Source: Actinomycetales bacterium | Lineage (GTDB): Bacteria; Actinomycetota; Actinomycetes; Mycobacteriales; Mycobacteriaceae | Direction of reading: 5' to 3' | Length of the DNA stretch: 6,483 bases | Assembly: GCA_012841845.1 (NCBI GenBank) | Contig: DUTZ01000259.1 | Span: forward strand, 1-6,483 | Part shown: one piece after another, positions 1-5,843 of the stretch | Position numbering within the stretch: the stretch's first letter is position 1 | Layout: each line of letters starts with the position of its first letter | Program-made: the position numbers and the translations under genes | The notes under the pieces: generated by a model | What the model was told of the DNA's origin: nothing | Database searches by the model: none | What the model saw: the letters and a program-made list of their open reading frames with translations, nothing else

Positions 1-92
1 ACGGCCGTCTCGCGGGGCGCGGCCGTCTCGCGGGGCGCGGCCTCGCGGCCGGCGGCGTCCCGGCCGGGGTCCTCGTCTCCGGTCCGTGCCAT
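1..92 (-). CDS. Partial unidentified protein with Ala-Pro-Arg-Glu-Thr repeat (5' end only)
   Basis: Reading leftward from an ATG at 92-90, an open frame of 30 codons continues past the left edge. It begins MARTGDEDPGRDAAGRE and then enters a tandem hexapeptide Ala-Ala-Pro-Arg-Glu-Thr, seen twice. The ATG directly abuts the TAG stop of the upstream channel gene (93-95), and a purine-rich GGAGAGGGGG (complement of 101-110) sits 8 nt before it, a strong ribosome binding site. This tight junction is the main evidence that the frame is real. The visible part is charged, Ala/Pro/Arg-rich and probably disordered, with no recognisable domain. From memory, M. tuberculosis has a proline-rich protein of unknown function (Rv3103c) between its channel-like gene and ftsE, so this could be its positional counterpart. 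That is inference from gene order, and no function is assigned. Confidence 0.6.
   Translation of the reverse strand, partial: MARTGDEDPGRDAAGREAAPRETAAPRETA
3..38. repeat. Two perfect tandem copies of an 18-bp unit
   Basis: The unit GGCCGTCTCGCGGGGCGC occurs at 3-20 and again at 21-38 without mismatch. A partial continuation (GGCCTCGCGG) follows from 39, and more copies could lie beyond the left edge. The unit is a multiple of three and, read on the minus strand, encodes Ala-Ala-Pro-Arg-Glu-Thr inside the partial gene, so copy-number change would keep the frame. Confidence 0.85.
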
Positions 93-989
93 CTACACCG
101 CCCCCTCTCCGGTCTGCGGGCGGACCATGCCTGCGCGGATCGCCGCGAGGGCCTCCGGCTCCAGCACGATCCCCTCGGCGCGGAAGCGGCGCAGGATCAC
201 CGCGCGCATCCGGCGGCCCACCTCCCACTGCATGCCCGGCTTGGTCCGGGCGAGCAGGCGGATCACCGTCTGCTCGAGCTTGATGGACTGCACGCCCATG
301 ACCGTGGGCTCGTCGAGCACGTAGGCGCCCACCCGCTCGTCGTCCACGATCTCGCGGCACACCTCCGCCAGGACCTCGTGCGCCTTGTCCATGTCCGCGT
401 TGTTGGGCACGGGGACGTCGATGATCGCCCGCGCCCAGTCCTGGGACTGGTTGACGCTCGTGATGATCTGGCCGTTGGGGACGATCACCGCCTCGCCGTC
501 GAGCGTGCGCAGCCGGGTGACGCGCAGCGTCACGTCCTCGACCGTGCCCGCACTCACCCCGGTGGAGGTCGTGAGCTCCACGATGTCGCCGTAGCCGTAC
601 TGCCGCTCTGCCAGGACGAAGAACCCGGCGAGGAAGTCCTGGACGATCTTCTGGGCGCCGAAGCCCAGCGCCGCGCCGAGCACGGTCGCCGGCGCGACGA
701 GCGCGACGAGGTTGACGCCGAAGCGCAGCAGGATCTGGATGCCGATGAGGATGTACAGCACCCCCACGGCGACGTAGGAGATCACCTGGATGAGCGAGTG
801 GAGGTGCTTGGCCTCCTCCGACCAGAACTCCTCGCCCTCGTGTCGCGCGTCGATCCGACCGGTCCACATCCGCGCGATCTTGCCGATCGCGCGGGTGAGC
901 AGCGCGGCCACCAGGACCAGGAGGACGACCTCCAGGCCCTGGTTGGCGAGCCAGGTGAGGATCCCCTCGAAGTTCCCCTCGATCCTCAC
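93..989 (-). CDS. Small-conductance mechanosensitive channel (MscS family)
   Basis: This is an inner-membrane channel of 298 residues that would open under membrane tension and release solutes during osmotic downshock. Hydrophobic segments lie at about residues 13-34 and 66-90, with a third at 93-125. The third carries the small-residue-rich helix GAALGFGAQKIVQDFLAGFF typical of the MscS pore-lining TM3. It is followed by the beta domain (about 127-185, with GDIVEL, GTVEDVTLRVTRLRT and the family hallmark VPNG at 170-173) and an alpha/beta C-terminal domain to about 275. The length fits a minimal MscS protein. The GTG start (989-987) overlaps the last base of the prfB stop, and a GGAGGGA ribosome binding site (complement of 1001-1007) lies 11 nt upstream, so translation is probably coupled to prfB. 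It is the middle gene of a three-gene operon. Family assignment is firm; conductance and physiological role are inferred. Confidence 0.93.
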   Translation of the reverse strand: MRIEGNFEGILTWLANQGLEVVLLVLVAALLTRAIGKIARMWTGRIDARHEGEEFWSEEAKHLHSLIQVISYVAVGVLYILIGIQILLRFGVNLVALVAPATVLGAALGFGAQKIVQDFLAGFFVLAERQYGYGDIVELTTSTGVSAGTVEDVTLRVTRLRTLDGEAVIVPNGQIITSVNQSQDWARAIIDVPVPNNADMDKAHEVLAEVCREIVDDERVGAYVLDEPTVMGVQSIKLEQTVIRLLARTKPGMQWEVGRRMRAVILRRFRAEGIVLEPEALAAIRAGMVRPQTGEGAV

Positions 990-2101
990 TAGGCGTCGGC
1001 TCCCTCCGCATCGCGCATGCGCCAGCGGATGCCGGCCTCGATGAAGCCGTCGAGGTCGCCGTCGAGGACCGACTGCGGGTTGTTGACCTCGTGCTCGGTC
1101 CGCAGGTCCTTGACCATCTGGTACGGGTGCAGGACGTAGGAGCGCATCTGGTTACCCCACGAGGCGTTGCCGCCCGAGCCGAGCGCGTCGAGCGCGGCCC
1201 GCTCCTCCTGGCGCTTGCGCTCGAGGAGCTTGGCCTGCAGGACCTTCATCGCCGCCACCTTGTTCTGCAGCTGCGACTTCTCGTTCTGGCAGGTCACCAC
1301 GATGCCGGTCGGGATGTGCGTGAGGCGCACGGCGGAGTCGGTGGTGTTGACCGACTGGCCGCCCGGACCGGACGAGCGATAGACGTCCACGCGGACCTCG
1401 TTCTCCGCGATGTCGATCGAGTCCGTGGTCTCCACCACCGGCAGCACCTCGACCTCGGCGAAGGAGGTCTGGCGCCGGCCCTGGTTGTCGAACGGCGAGA
1501 TCCGCACGAGACGGTGGGTGCCCTGCTCCACCGAGAGGGTGCCGTACATGTACGGGTCGTGGACCACGAAGGTCGCCGACTTGATGCCGGCCTCCTCCGC
1601 GTACGAGGTGTCGTACACCTCGACCTTGTGGCCTGCCTTCTCCGCCCAGCGGATGTACATGCGCATGAGCATCTCGGCGAAGTCCGCGGCGTCGACGCCG
1701 CCGGCGCCCGCCCGGATGTTGACCACGGCCTCGCGCTGGTCGTACTCGCCGCTGAGCATCGTCTTGACCTCCATGGCCTCGACGTCCTCGCGGAGCTGCA
1801 CGCGCTCGGCGTCGGCCTCCTCGACCGCGTCGCCGCCCTCCTCCTCGGCCAGCTCGTACATCAGCGGCAGGTCGTCCAGCCGCTGGCGCAGGTCGCGGCA
1901 ACGGCGCAGGTCGGCCTGGACGTAGGAGAGCTCACTCGTGACCTTCTGGGCCCGGTCCTGGTCGTTCCACAGGTCGGGGTCGGCGGCCATCTGCTCGAGC
2001 TCGTCCACGCGGCGGGCGAGCTCGTCGATGTCGAGGACCTTCTCGACCGTGGTGAGGGTCGACTCGAGGGACGCGATGTCGGCGGAGACGTCAGGGTGCA
2101 C
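989..2101 (-). CDS. prfB: Peptide chain release factor 2 (RF2)
   Basis: This cytoplasmic class-I release factor recognises UGA and UAA stop codons and triggers peptidyl-tRNA hydrolysis. The 370-residue protein has a helical N-terminal domain (about 1-100), the stop-codon-reading tripeptide Ser-Pro-Phe at 202-204 (the RF2 signature; RF1 has Pro-x-Thr), and the catalytic Gly-Gly-Gln at 247-249 within [20 protein letters not shown]. The C-terminal basic helix ([10 protein letters not shown]) is intact. I chose the GTG at 2101-2099 because the protein then starts [14 protein letters not shown], matching the mycobacterial RF2 N-terminus I remember. The frame stays open upstream to 2470, but that would run into the divergent gene. 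No ribosome binding site precedes the GTG, while a TAGACT -10 box lies 8 nt upstream, pointing to a leaderless transcript. The frame is continuous, without the programmed +1 frameshift known in E. coli. It is the first gene of the operon with the channel gene. Confidence 0.98.
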   Translation of the reverse strand: MHPDVSADIASLESTLTTVEKVLDIDELARRVDELEQMAADPDLWNDQDRAQKVTSELSYVQADLRRCRDLRQRLDDLPLMYELAEEEGGDAVEEADAERVQLREDVEAMEVKTMLSGEYDQREAVVNIRAGAGGVDAADFAEMLMRMYIRWAEKAGHKVEVYDTSYAEEAGIKSATFVVHDPYMYGTLSVEQGTHRLVRISPFDNQGRRQTSFAEVEVLPVVETTDSIDIAENEVRVDVYRSSGPGGQSVNTTDSAVRLTHIPTGIVVTCQNEKSQLQNKVAAMKVLQAKLLERKRQEERAALDALGSGGNASWGNQMRSYVLHPYQMVKDLRTEHEVNNPQSVLDGDLDGFIEAGIRWRMRDAEGADA

Positions 2102-2109
2102 GAGTCCGG

Positions 2110-2115
2110 AGTCTA
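2110..2115 (-). promoter_or_regulatory. Putative -10 box of prfB (leaderless)
   Basis: On the minus strand TAGACT fits the actinobacterial TANNNT consensus and ends 8 nt before the prfB GTG. Transcription would therefore start at or within a base or two of the start codon. No convincing -35 hexamer is visible at 16-19 bp spacing, which is common for housekeeping promoters in this group. Assigned by motif and spacing only. Confidence 0.5.
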
Positions 2116-2144
2116 CGCGTCCCGCGCCTTTCCCCCACGTTTCC

Positions 2145-2162
2145 CCGCCCGTCACCGGGCGG
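2145..2162. repeat. Inverted repeat between divergent promoters
   Basis: CCGCCCG (2145-2151) and CGGGCGG (2156-2162) form a perfect 7-bp inverted repeat around TCAC. It lies between the two divergent -10 boxes, about 30 bp upstream of the prfB box and 15 bp upstream of the phosphatase box. It could be a regulator site covering both promoters, or chance in a GC-rich spacer. Confidence 0.3.
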
Positions 2163-2176
2163 TGCCCTCGGGCCGG

Positions 2177-2182
2177 TAGCGT
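2177..2182 (+). promoter_or_regulatory. Putative -10 box of the phosphatase gene (leaderless)
   Basis: TAGCGT fits TANNNT and ends 7 nt before the GTG at 2190-2192, placing the expected transcription start at the start codon itself. The bases between them (CGCCGCC) contain no Shine-Dalgarno-like purine run, consistent with leaderless translation. No clear -35 box is seen. Assigned by motif and spacing only. Confidence 0.5.
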
Positions 2183-2189
2183 CGCCGCC

Positions 2190-2969
2190 GTGAGCTCCGC
2201 CGAAGGTTTCCCGCCGTCGGACGCCGACCTGGCCGCGCGCCTCGTCGTCGACGCCGGCGCACTGGCCCGCCGCCTCCGCGAGGACGGGCTGGGCGTCGAG
2301 CACAAGACGTCCGTCTCCGACGTCGTCACGGAGGCCGACCGGGCCGCCGAGCGCCGCATCACCGAACTCCTCGCCGTCCACCGCCCCGACGACGGCGTCC
2401 TGGGCGAGGAGGGCACCCTCGTCGCGGGCAGCCACCAGCGCCGCTGGGTCGTGGACCCCGTCGACGGCACCTACAACTTCGTCACCGGTTCCGACTACTG
2501 GTGCTCGGCCGTGGCCGTCACCGGCGAGGACGACTACCTGCTCGGCGCCGTCCACCGGCCCGTCACCGGGGAGACCTTCGTCGGCGGGTCCGACGTCCCC
2601 ACCCGCCGCAACGGTGTCCCCGTCACCCCCCTGACCGCCGGCGACCTCGCCGACGGCTGCCTGGCCACCTACCTCCACCCGCCGTTCTTCGCCGACCCCG
2701 ACCTCGCGGACCCCTTCCACCGCGTGAGCCGGGGCGCCGCCACGATCCGGATGCTCGGCTCCGGATCGGTCGACCTCGCCGCCACCGCGTGCGGCGTCCA
2801 CACGGTGTGGTGCCAGCACTCGTGCCCCGAGTGGGACTGGCTACCCGGCCGCGCGCTCGTCGAGGGCGCCGGCGGCGTGTGCGCGACCGTCGAGGTCAAC
2901 GGATACGACTGGTTCGTGGCCGGCCGCCCCCGTGCCGTCGACCAGGCCGTCGCCCTCCTGCGCGGCTGA
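2190..2969 (+). CDS. Inositol monophosphatase family phosphatase
   Basis: This is a 259-residue Mg-dependent phosphomonoesterase of the inositol monophosphatase fold. Motifs in order are [12 protein letters not shown] (43-54), Gly-Glu-Glu at 72-74, the metal-binding Asp-Pro-Val-Asp-Gly-Thr at 89-94 followed by YNF, and the C-terminal Trp-Asp at 215-216 in [18 protein letters not shown], which provides the last metal ligand. Length is normal for the family. The GTG at 2190 is chosen because it follows a TAGCGT -10 box and begins just before the first conserved helix; the frame is open back to 1938 but would overlap prfB. Substrate is uncertain. Relatives hydrolyse inositol-1-phosphate (phosphatidylinositol, LAM and mycothiol supply) or histidinol phosphate (HisN). 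Tyr95 after the DPVDGT motif and a Cys cluster (157, 201, 208, 212) make it differ from M. tuberculosis HisN (Rv3137) as I remember it, so I give no symbol. It is divergent from prfB and 128 bp ahead of fadE24. Confidence 0.92.
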   Translation: MSSAEGFPPSDADLAARLVVDAGALARRLREDGLGVEHKTSVSDVVTEADRAAERRITELLAVHRPDDGVLGEEGTLVAGSHQRRWVVDPVDGTYNFVTGSDYWCSAVAVTGEDDYLLGAVHRPVTGETFVGGSDVPTRRNGVPVTPLTAGDLADGCLATYLHPPFFADPDLADPFHRVSRGAATIRMLGSGSVDLAATACGVHTVWCQHSCPEWDWLPGRALVEGAGGVCATVEVNGYDWFVAGRPRAVDQAVALLRG

Positions 2970-3027
2970 CTCCCCCGCCCCCCGCCGGCGCGTCGGCACA
3001 GTTCGGACACCGGATCGGGCCGAAGTC

Positions 3028-3057
3028 TGGCCATCGGAACTTACTCCGCAGTAAGAT
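3028..3057 (+). promoter_or_regulatory. Putative fadE24-fadE23 promoter
   Basis: TAAGAT (3052-3057) fits the TANNNT -10 consensus. TGGCCA (3028-3033) matches TTGACA at 4 of 6 positions with an 18-bp spacer. The predicted start near 3064 would give a leader of about 34 nt containing the weak ribosome binding site GAGAA (3084-3088). The remainder of the 128-bp spacer after the phosphatase gene shows no strong terminator hairpin. The -10 box overlaps the palindrome at 3040-3055. Confidence 0.45.
3040..3055. promoter_or_regulatory. Palindromic putative operator overlapping the fadE24 -10 box
   Basis: CTTACT (3040-3045) and AGTAAG (3050-3055) are perfect 6-bp inverted arms around CCGC. The AT-containing arms stand out in a very GC-rich background. 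The right half overlaps the -10 hexamer and the left half lies in the promoter spacer, so a bound protein would block RNA polymerase. TetR-family repressors commonly control fatty-acid and sterol catabolic genes in these bacteria. This sequence does not match the KstR or KstR2 operator consensus that I remember, and the cognate regulator is not in the window. Confidence 0.5.
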
Positions 3058-3097
3058 GTTGCGGACCGCACCGTCCACGTCACGAGAACAGCTGGTG

Positions 3098-4474
3098 ATG
3101 ATGAGCAAGAACCCCACGTCCACACCCGGCAAGAACCCGACGCGCATGGACGCGATCGGCGCCGCCATGCGCGCGCTCACGACCATCACCGGGTCCGAGT
3201 TCGCCGAGCGGTTCAATCTGCGACAGAAGGTCGACCGCGTCACCTACGAGGCCACCCGGACCGGCTTCAAGACCCTCGGCGCCGCCACCAAGTCCTTCAA
3301 GAAGGTCTCCGGCGGCGGCACCCCCAAGCGCCTCCCGGACGCCGCGCCCGAGTCGCGGCCCGACCTGTTCGACCTCACGCTCGACGACGACCAGAAGATG
3401 ATCGTCGAGACCGTGCGCGACTTCGCGAACGAGGTCGTCCGGCCGGCCGCCCACGACGCCGACCACGCGGCGCAGGCCCCCGAGTCGCTGCTCGCCCGGT
3501 CCGCCGAGATCGGCGCCACCATGCTCAACGTCCCCGAGGAGTTCGAGGGCATCGCCTCCGAGCGCGGCGTGGTGACCAACTCCCTCGTGGCCGAAGCCCT
3601 GGCCTACGGCGACATGGGCCTGGCGCTGCCGATCCTCGCGCCGTCGGGCGTGGCCACCACGCTCACCCAGTTCGGCTCGGACGCCCAGCAGAAGTCCTAC
3701 CTTCCGGCCTTCGCCTCCGAGCAGGTCCCGGCCGCCGCCGTCGTGGTGGCCGAGCCGCGGCCCCTGTTCGACCCGTTCGCCCTGCAGACCACCGCCACCC
3801 GCGGCCCCGGCGGCTACACGCTCAACGGCGTCAAGTCGCTCGTCCCCACCGCCGGCAGTGCCGAGCTCTTCGTGGTGGCCGCGGCGCTCGACGGCAAGCC
3901 CACGTTCTTCGTGGTGGAGTCCGACACCGAGGGGCTGGTCGTGGAGGCCGACCCGTCGATGGGTCTGCGCGCCGCCGGCCTGGGCCGGATCGTGCTCACC
4001 GACGTCACCGTGCCCGCCGACGCGATCCTCGGCGGCGAGGAGGTCTCGGCGGAGGACCGCGCCACCGCGTACGCCGACGTCATCCGCCTGTCCCGCCTCG
4101 GCTGGGCCTCGCTCGCCGTGGGCACCTCCCACGCCGTGCTCGACTACGTGATCCCCTACGTCAAGGAGCGCCAGGCGTTCGGTGAGCCCATCGCCCACCG
4201 CCAGGCCGTGGCGTTCATGGTGGCCGACATCGCCACGGAGCTCGACGGCATGCGCCTGGTCACCTGGCGCGGCGCCTCCCGCGCCGAGCAGGGCCTGAGC
4301 TTCGCCCGCGAGGCCGCGCTGGCCCGCAAGCTCGCCGCGGAGAAGGGCATGCGGATCGGCCTGGACGGCGTGCAGCTGCTCGGCGGCCACGGCTTCACCA
4401 AGGAGCACCCCGTGGAGCGCTGGTACCGCGACCTGCGCGCCGTCGGCGTCGCCGAGGGCGTCGTCGTCCTGTAG
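3098..4474 (+). CDS. fadE24: Acyl-CoA dehydrogenase FadE24 (atypical subunit)
   Basis: This is a flavin-dependent acyl-CoA dehydrogenase-fold protein of 458 residues, expected to take part in alpha,beta-dehydrogenation of an acyl-CoA in the cytoplasm. It strongly resembles M. tuberculosis FadE24 (Rv3139) as I remember it, including SLVAEALAYGDMGLALPILAP and the end VERWYRDLRAVGVAEGVVVL. A basic N-terminal extension (1-90) precedes the dehydrogenase N domain (from about 91, FDLTLDDDQKM). The middle domain has AEPRPLFDP (218-226) where typical enzymes have a T-E-P-x-x-G-S-D flavin loop. The C-terminal domain has YVKERQAFGEPI (354-365) and the second family signature from Gln426. Glu453 aligns with the catalytic base, but only five residues follow and the usual Thr is replaced by Val. 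The start is 3098 or 3101 (tandem ATG), with GTG at 3095 possible; GAGAA at 3084-3088 is a weak ribosome binding site. fadE23 follows after 35 nt. The native substrate is not evident. Confidence 0.92.
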   Translation: MMSKNPTSTPGKNPTRMDAIGAAMRALTTITGSEFAERFNLRQKVDRVTYEATRTGFKTLGAATKSFKKVSGGGTPKRLPDAAPESRPDLFDLTLDDDQKMIVETVRDFANEVVRPAAHDADHAAQAPESLLARSAEIGATMLNVPEEFEGIASERGVVTNSLVAEALAYGDMGLALPILAPSGVATTLTQFGSDAQQKSYLPAFASEQVPAAAVVVAEPRPLFDPFALQTTATRGPGGYTLNGVKSLVPTAGSAELFVVAAALDGKPTFFVVESDTEGLVVEADPSMGLRAAGLGRIVLTDVTVPADAILGGEEVSAEDRATAYADVIRLSRLGWASLAVGTSHAVLDYVIPYVKERQAFGEPIAHRQAVAFMVADIATELDGMRLVTWRGASRAEQGLSFAREAALARKLAAEKGMRIGLDGVQLLGGHGFTKEHPVERWYRDLRAVGVAEGVVVL

Positions 4475-4509
4475 AGCCCACCAGCCACGGATACGAGAAG
4501 AGAAGAACC

Positions 4510-5727
4510 ATGATCAACCTCGAACTCCCCAAGAAGCTGCAGGTGGGCGCCAACCAGGCCCGCCAGGTCGCCACGCAGATCTTCCGTCCCGTCTCCCGCA
4601 AGTACGACCTCGCCGAGCACGAGTACCCGGTCGAGCTCGACACGCTGCGCGCCATGATGGAGGCCATGGAGGACGCCGGCCAGGGCGCCGCCGGCGCCAC
4701 CATGGGCTCGGGCGGCTCCCCCGGCCGCAAGGAGCCCAAGAAGGGCGTCATCAACGGCGGCAACATGAAGTCGCTGCTCAACATCATCGAGACCTGCTGG
4801 GGCGACGTCGGCCTCACCCTCTCGATCCCCCGCCAGGGCCTGGGCAACTCGGCCATCGCGGCGGTGGCGAACGACGAGCAGGCCGAGCGCTTCGGCCGCG
4901 TGTGGGCCTCCATGGCGATCACCGAGCCCGAGTTCGGCTCGGACTCGGCCGCCGTCTCGGCCACCGCGCGCCTCGACGGCGACGAGTACGTGCTCAACGG
5001 CACCAAGATCTTCATCACCTCCGGCGCCCGGGCCGACCACATCGTGGTGTGGGCGACGCTCGACAAGAGCAAGGGCCGTGCCGCCATCAAGTCGTTCGTC
5101 GTGCCGCGCGAGCACCCCGGCGTCTCGGTGGACCGGCTCGAGCACAAGCTCGGCATCCGCGCCTCGGACACCGCCCAGATCACCTTCACCGACTGCCGGA
5201 TCCCCAAGGAGAACCTCCTCGGCGACCCGGAGGTCCGCGTGGACAAGGGCTTCGCCGGCGCCATGCAGACCTTCGACAACACCCGGCCGCTCGTGGCCGG
5301 CATGGCCGTGGGCTGTGCCCGCGCCGCCCTCGAGGAGATCCGCACCCTCCTCGAGGAGGCCGGGATGGAGATCGACTACGACCGGCCCGCCACCAGCCAG
5401 CCGGCCGCCGTGGCCAAGTACCTCGAGCTCGAGGCCGACTGGGAGGCCGCCTACCTGCTCACGCTGCAGGCGGCGTGGATGGCGGACAACAAGATGCCCA
5501 ACACCAAGGAGGCGTCGATGTGCAAGGCCAAGGCCGGTCGCGCCGGCTCGGCCATCACGCTCGGCGCGGTGGAGCTCGCGGGCACGCTCGGCTACTCCGA
5601 GCACAGCTTCCTCGAGAAGTGGGCGCGCGACTCCAAGATCCTCGACATCTTCGAGGGCACCCAGCAGATCCAGCAGCTCGTGATCGCGCGGCGCGTGCTG
5701 GACCTCAACAGCTCGCAGCTCAAGTGA
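4510..5727 (+). CDS. fadE23: Acyl-CoA dehydrogenase FadE23
   Basis: This is a complete FAD-dependent acyl-CoA dehydrogenase of 405 residues that oxidises an acyl-CoA thioester to the 2-enoyl-CoA. The flavin-binding loop ITEPEFGSD is at 137-145, followed by the middle beta domain with LNGTKIFITSGARADHIVVW. The C-terminal helical domain ends WARDSKILDIFEGTQQIQQ, in which Glu382 is the expected catalytic base and the Gly-Thr and Gln residues contact FAD. An insertion rich in Gly and Lys (about 57-80) lies in the N domain. The protein matches M. tuberculosis FadE23 (Rv3140) in length and position beside FadE24. The ATG at 4510 is preceded by the purine run AGAAGAGAAGAA, a loose ribosome binding site. 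The 35-nt gap to fadE24 without a terminator indicates one transcript. In M. tuberculosis both genes are reported as isoniazid-induced. A complex with FadE24 is plausible but inferred, and the substrate is unknown. Confidence 0.94.
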   Translation: MINLELPKKLQVGANQARQVATQIFRPVSRKYDLAEHEYPVELDTLRAMMEAMEDAGQGAAGATMGSGGSPGRKEPKKGVINGGNMKSLLNIIETCWGDVGLTLSIPRQGLGNSAIAAVANDEQAERFGRVWASMAITEPEFGSDSAAVSATARLDGDEYVLNGTKIFITSGARADHIVVWATLDKSKGRAAIKSFVVPREHPGVSVDRLEHKLGIRASDTAQITFTDCRIPKENLLGDPEVRVDKGFAGAMQTFDNTRPLVAGMAVGCARAALEEIRTLLEEAGMEIDYDRPATSQPAAVAKYLELEADWEAAYLLTLQAAWMADNKMPNTKEASMCKAKAGRAGSAITLGAVELAGTLGYSEHSFLEKWARDSKILDIFEGTQQIQQLVIARRVLDLNSSQLK

Positions 5728-5731
5728 GCAG

Positions 5732-5774
5732 GTCCCCCGGGGGACGGCCCGGGGGCCGGGCCCGCGGGGCCCGG
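5732..5774. repeat. Two GC-only hairpins downstream of fadE23
   Basis: GTCCCCCGGGGGAC (5732-5745) is a perfect 14-bp palindrome starting 5 nt after the fadE23 stop. CCGGGCCC (5756-5763) and GGGCCCGG (5767-5774) form an 8-bp stem with a GCG loop. Neither is followed by a T-run. They may assist termination or protect the 3' end of the fadE mRNA, but could be partly a by-product of extreme GC content. Confidence 0.4.
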
Positions 5775-5778
5775 TAGA

Positions 5779-5819
5779 GACCAGGGGCGCGGTACCGGAT
5801 CGGTACCGCGCCCCTGGTC
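5779..5819. terminator. Bidirectional terminator hairpin between convergent genes
   Basis: A perfect 19-bp inverted repeat, GACCAGGGGCGCGGTACCG and its complement, surrounds a GAT loop. It lies 51 bp after the fadE23 stop and 24 bp before the protease stop on the opposite strand, so it can end both transcripts. There is no long T-run on either side, as is usual for actinobacterial stem-only terminators. Position and perfect pairing make the role likely, though termination itself is inferred. Confidence 0.85.
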
Positions 5820-5843
5820 CTTCGCGCGTCGTCGGTGGCCGCG

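Noticed and set aside
378..992. 204-codon plus-strand frame opposite the MscS channel gene
   Set aside because: Its Asp/Val/Arg/His-rich composition is a complement-strand artefact of a well-supported channel gene.
1091..2179. 362-codon open frame on the plus strand antisense to prfB
   Set aside because: It is opposite a definite release-factor gene, and its sequence is repetitive Leu/Val/Gly/His/Arg-rich without motifs.
2102..2470. Upstream extension of the prfB frame to 2470
   Set aside because: It would overlap the phosphatase gene, the added residues are Ser/Arg/Thr-rich noise, and RF2 homology begins right at the GTG at 2101.
3002..3024. TTCGG/CCGAA inverted repeat upstream of the fadE24 promoter
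   Set aside because: Only 5 bp per arm with a 13-nt loop; this is expected by chance in GC-rich DNA and has no supporting context.
2501..3097. Upstream extension of the fadE24 frame to 2501
   Set aside because: It runs through the phosphatase gene in another frame with Arg/Pro-rich translation; family similarity starts after the tandem ATG at 3098-3103.
3080..4408. 442-codon open frame on the minus strand antisense to fadE24
   Set aside because: It lies wholly opposite a clear acyl-CoA dehydrogenase and its translation is Gly/His/Leu/Val/Asp-rich low complexity, the usual shadow of GC-biased third positions.
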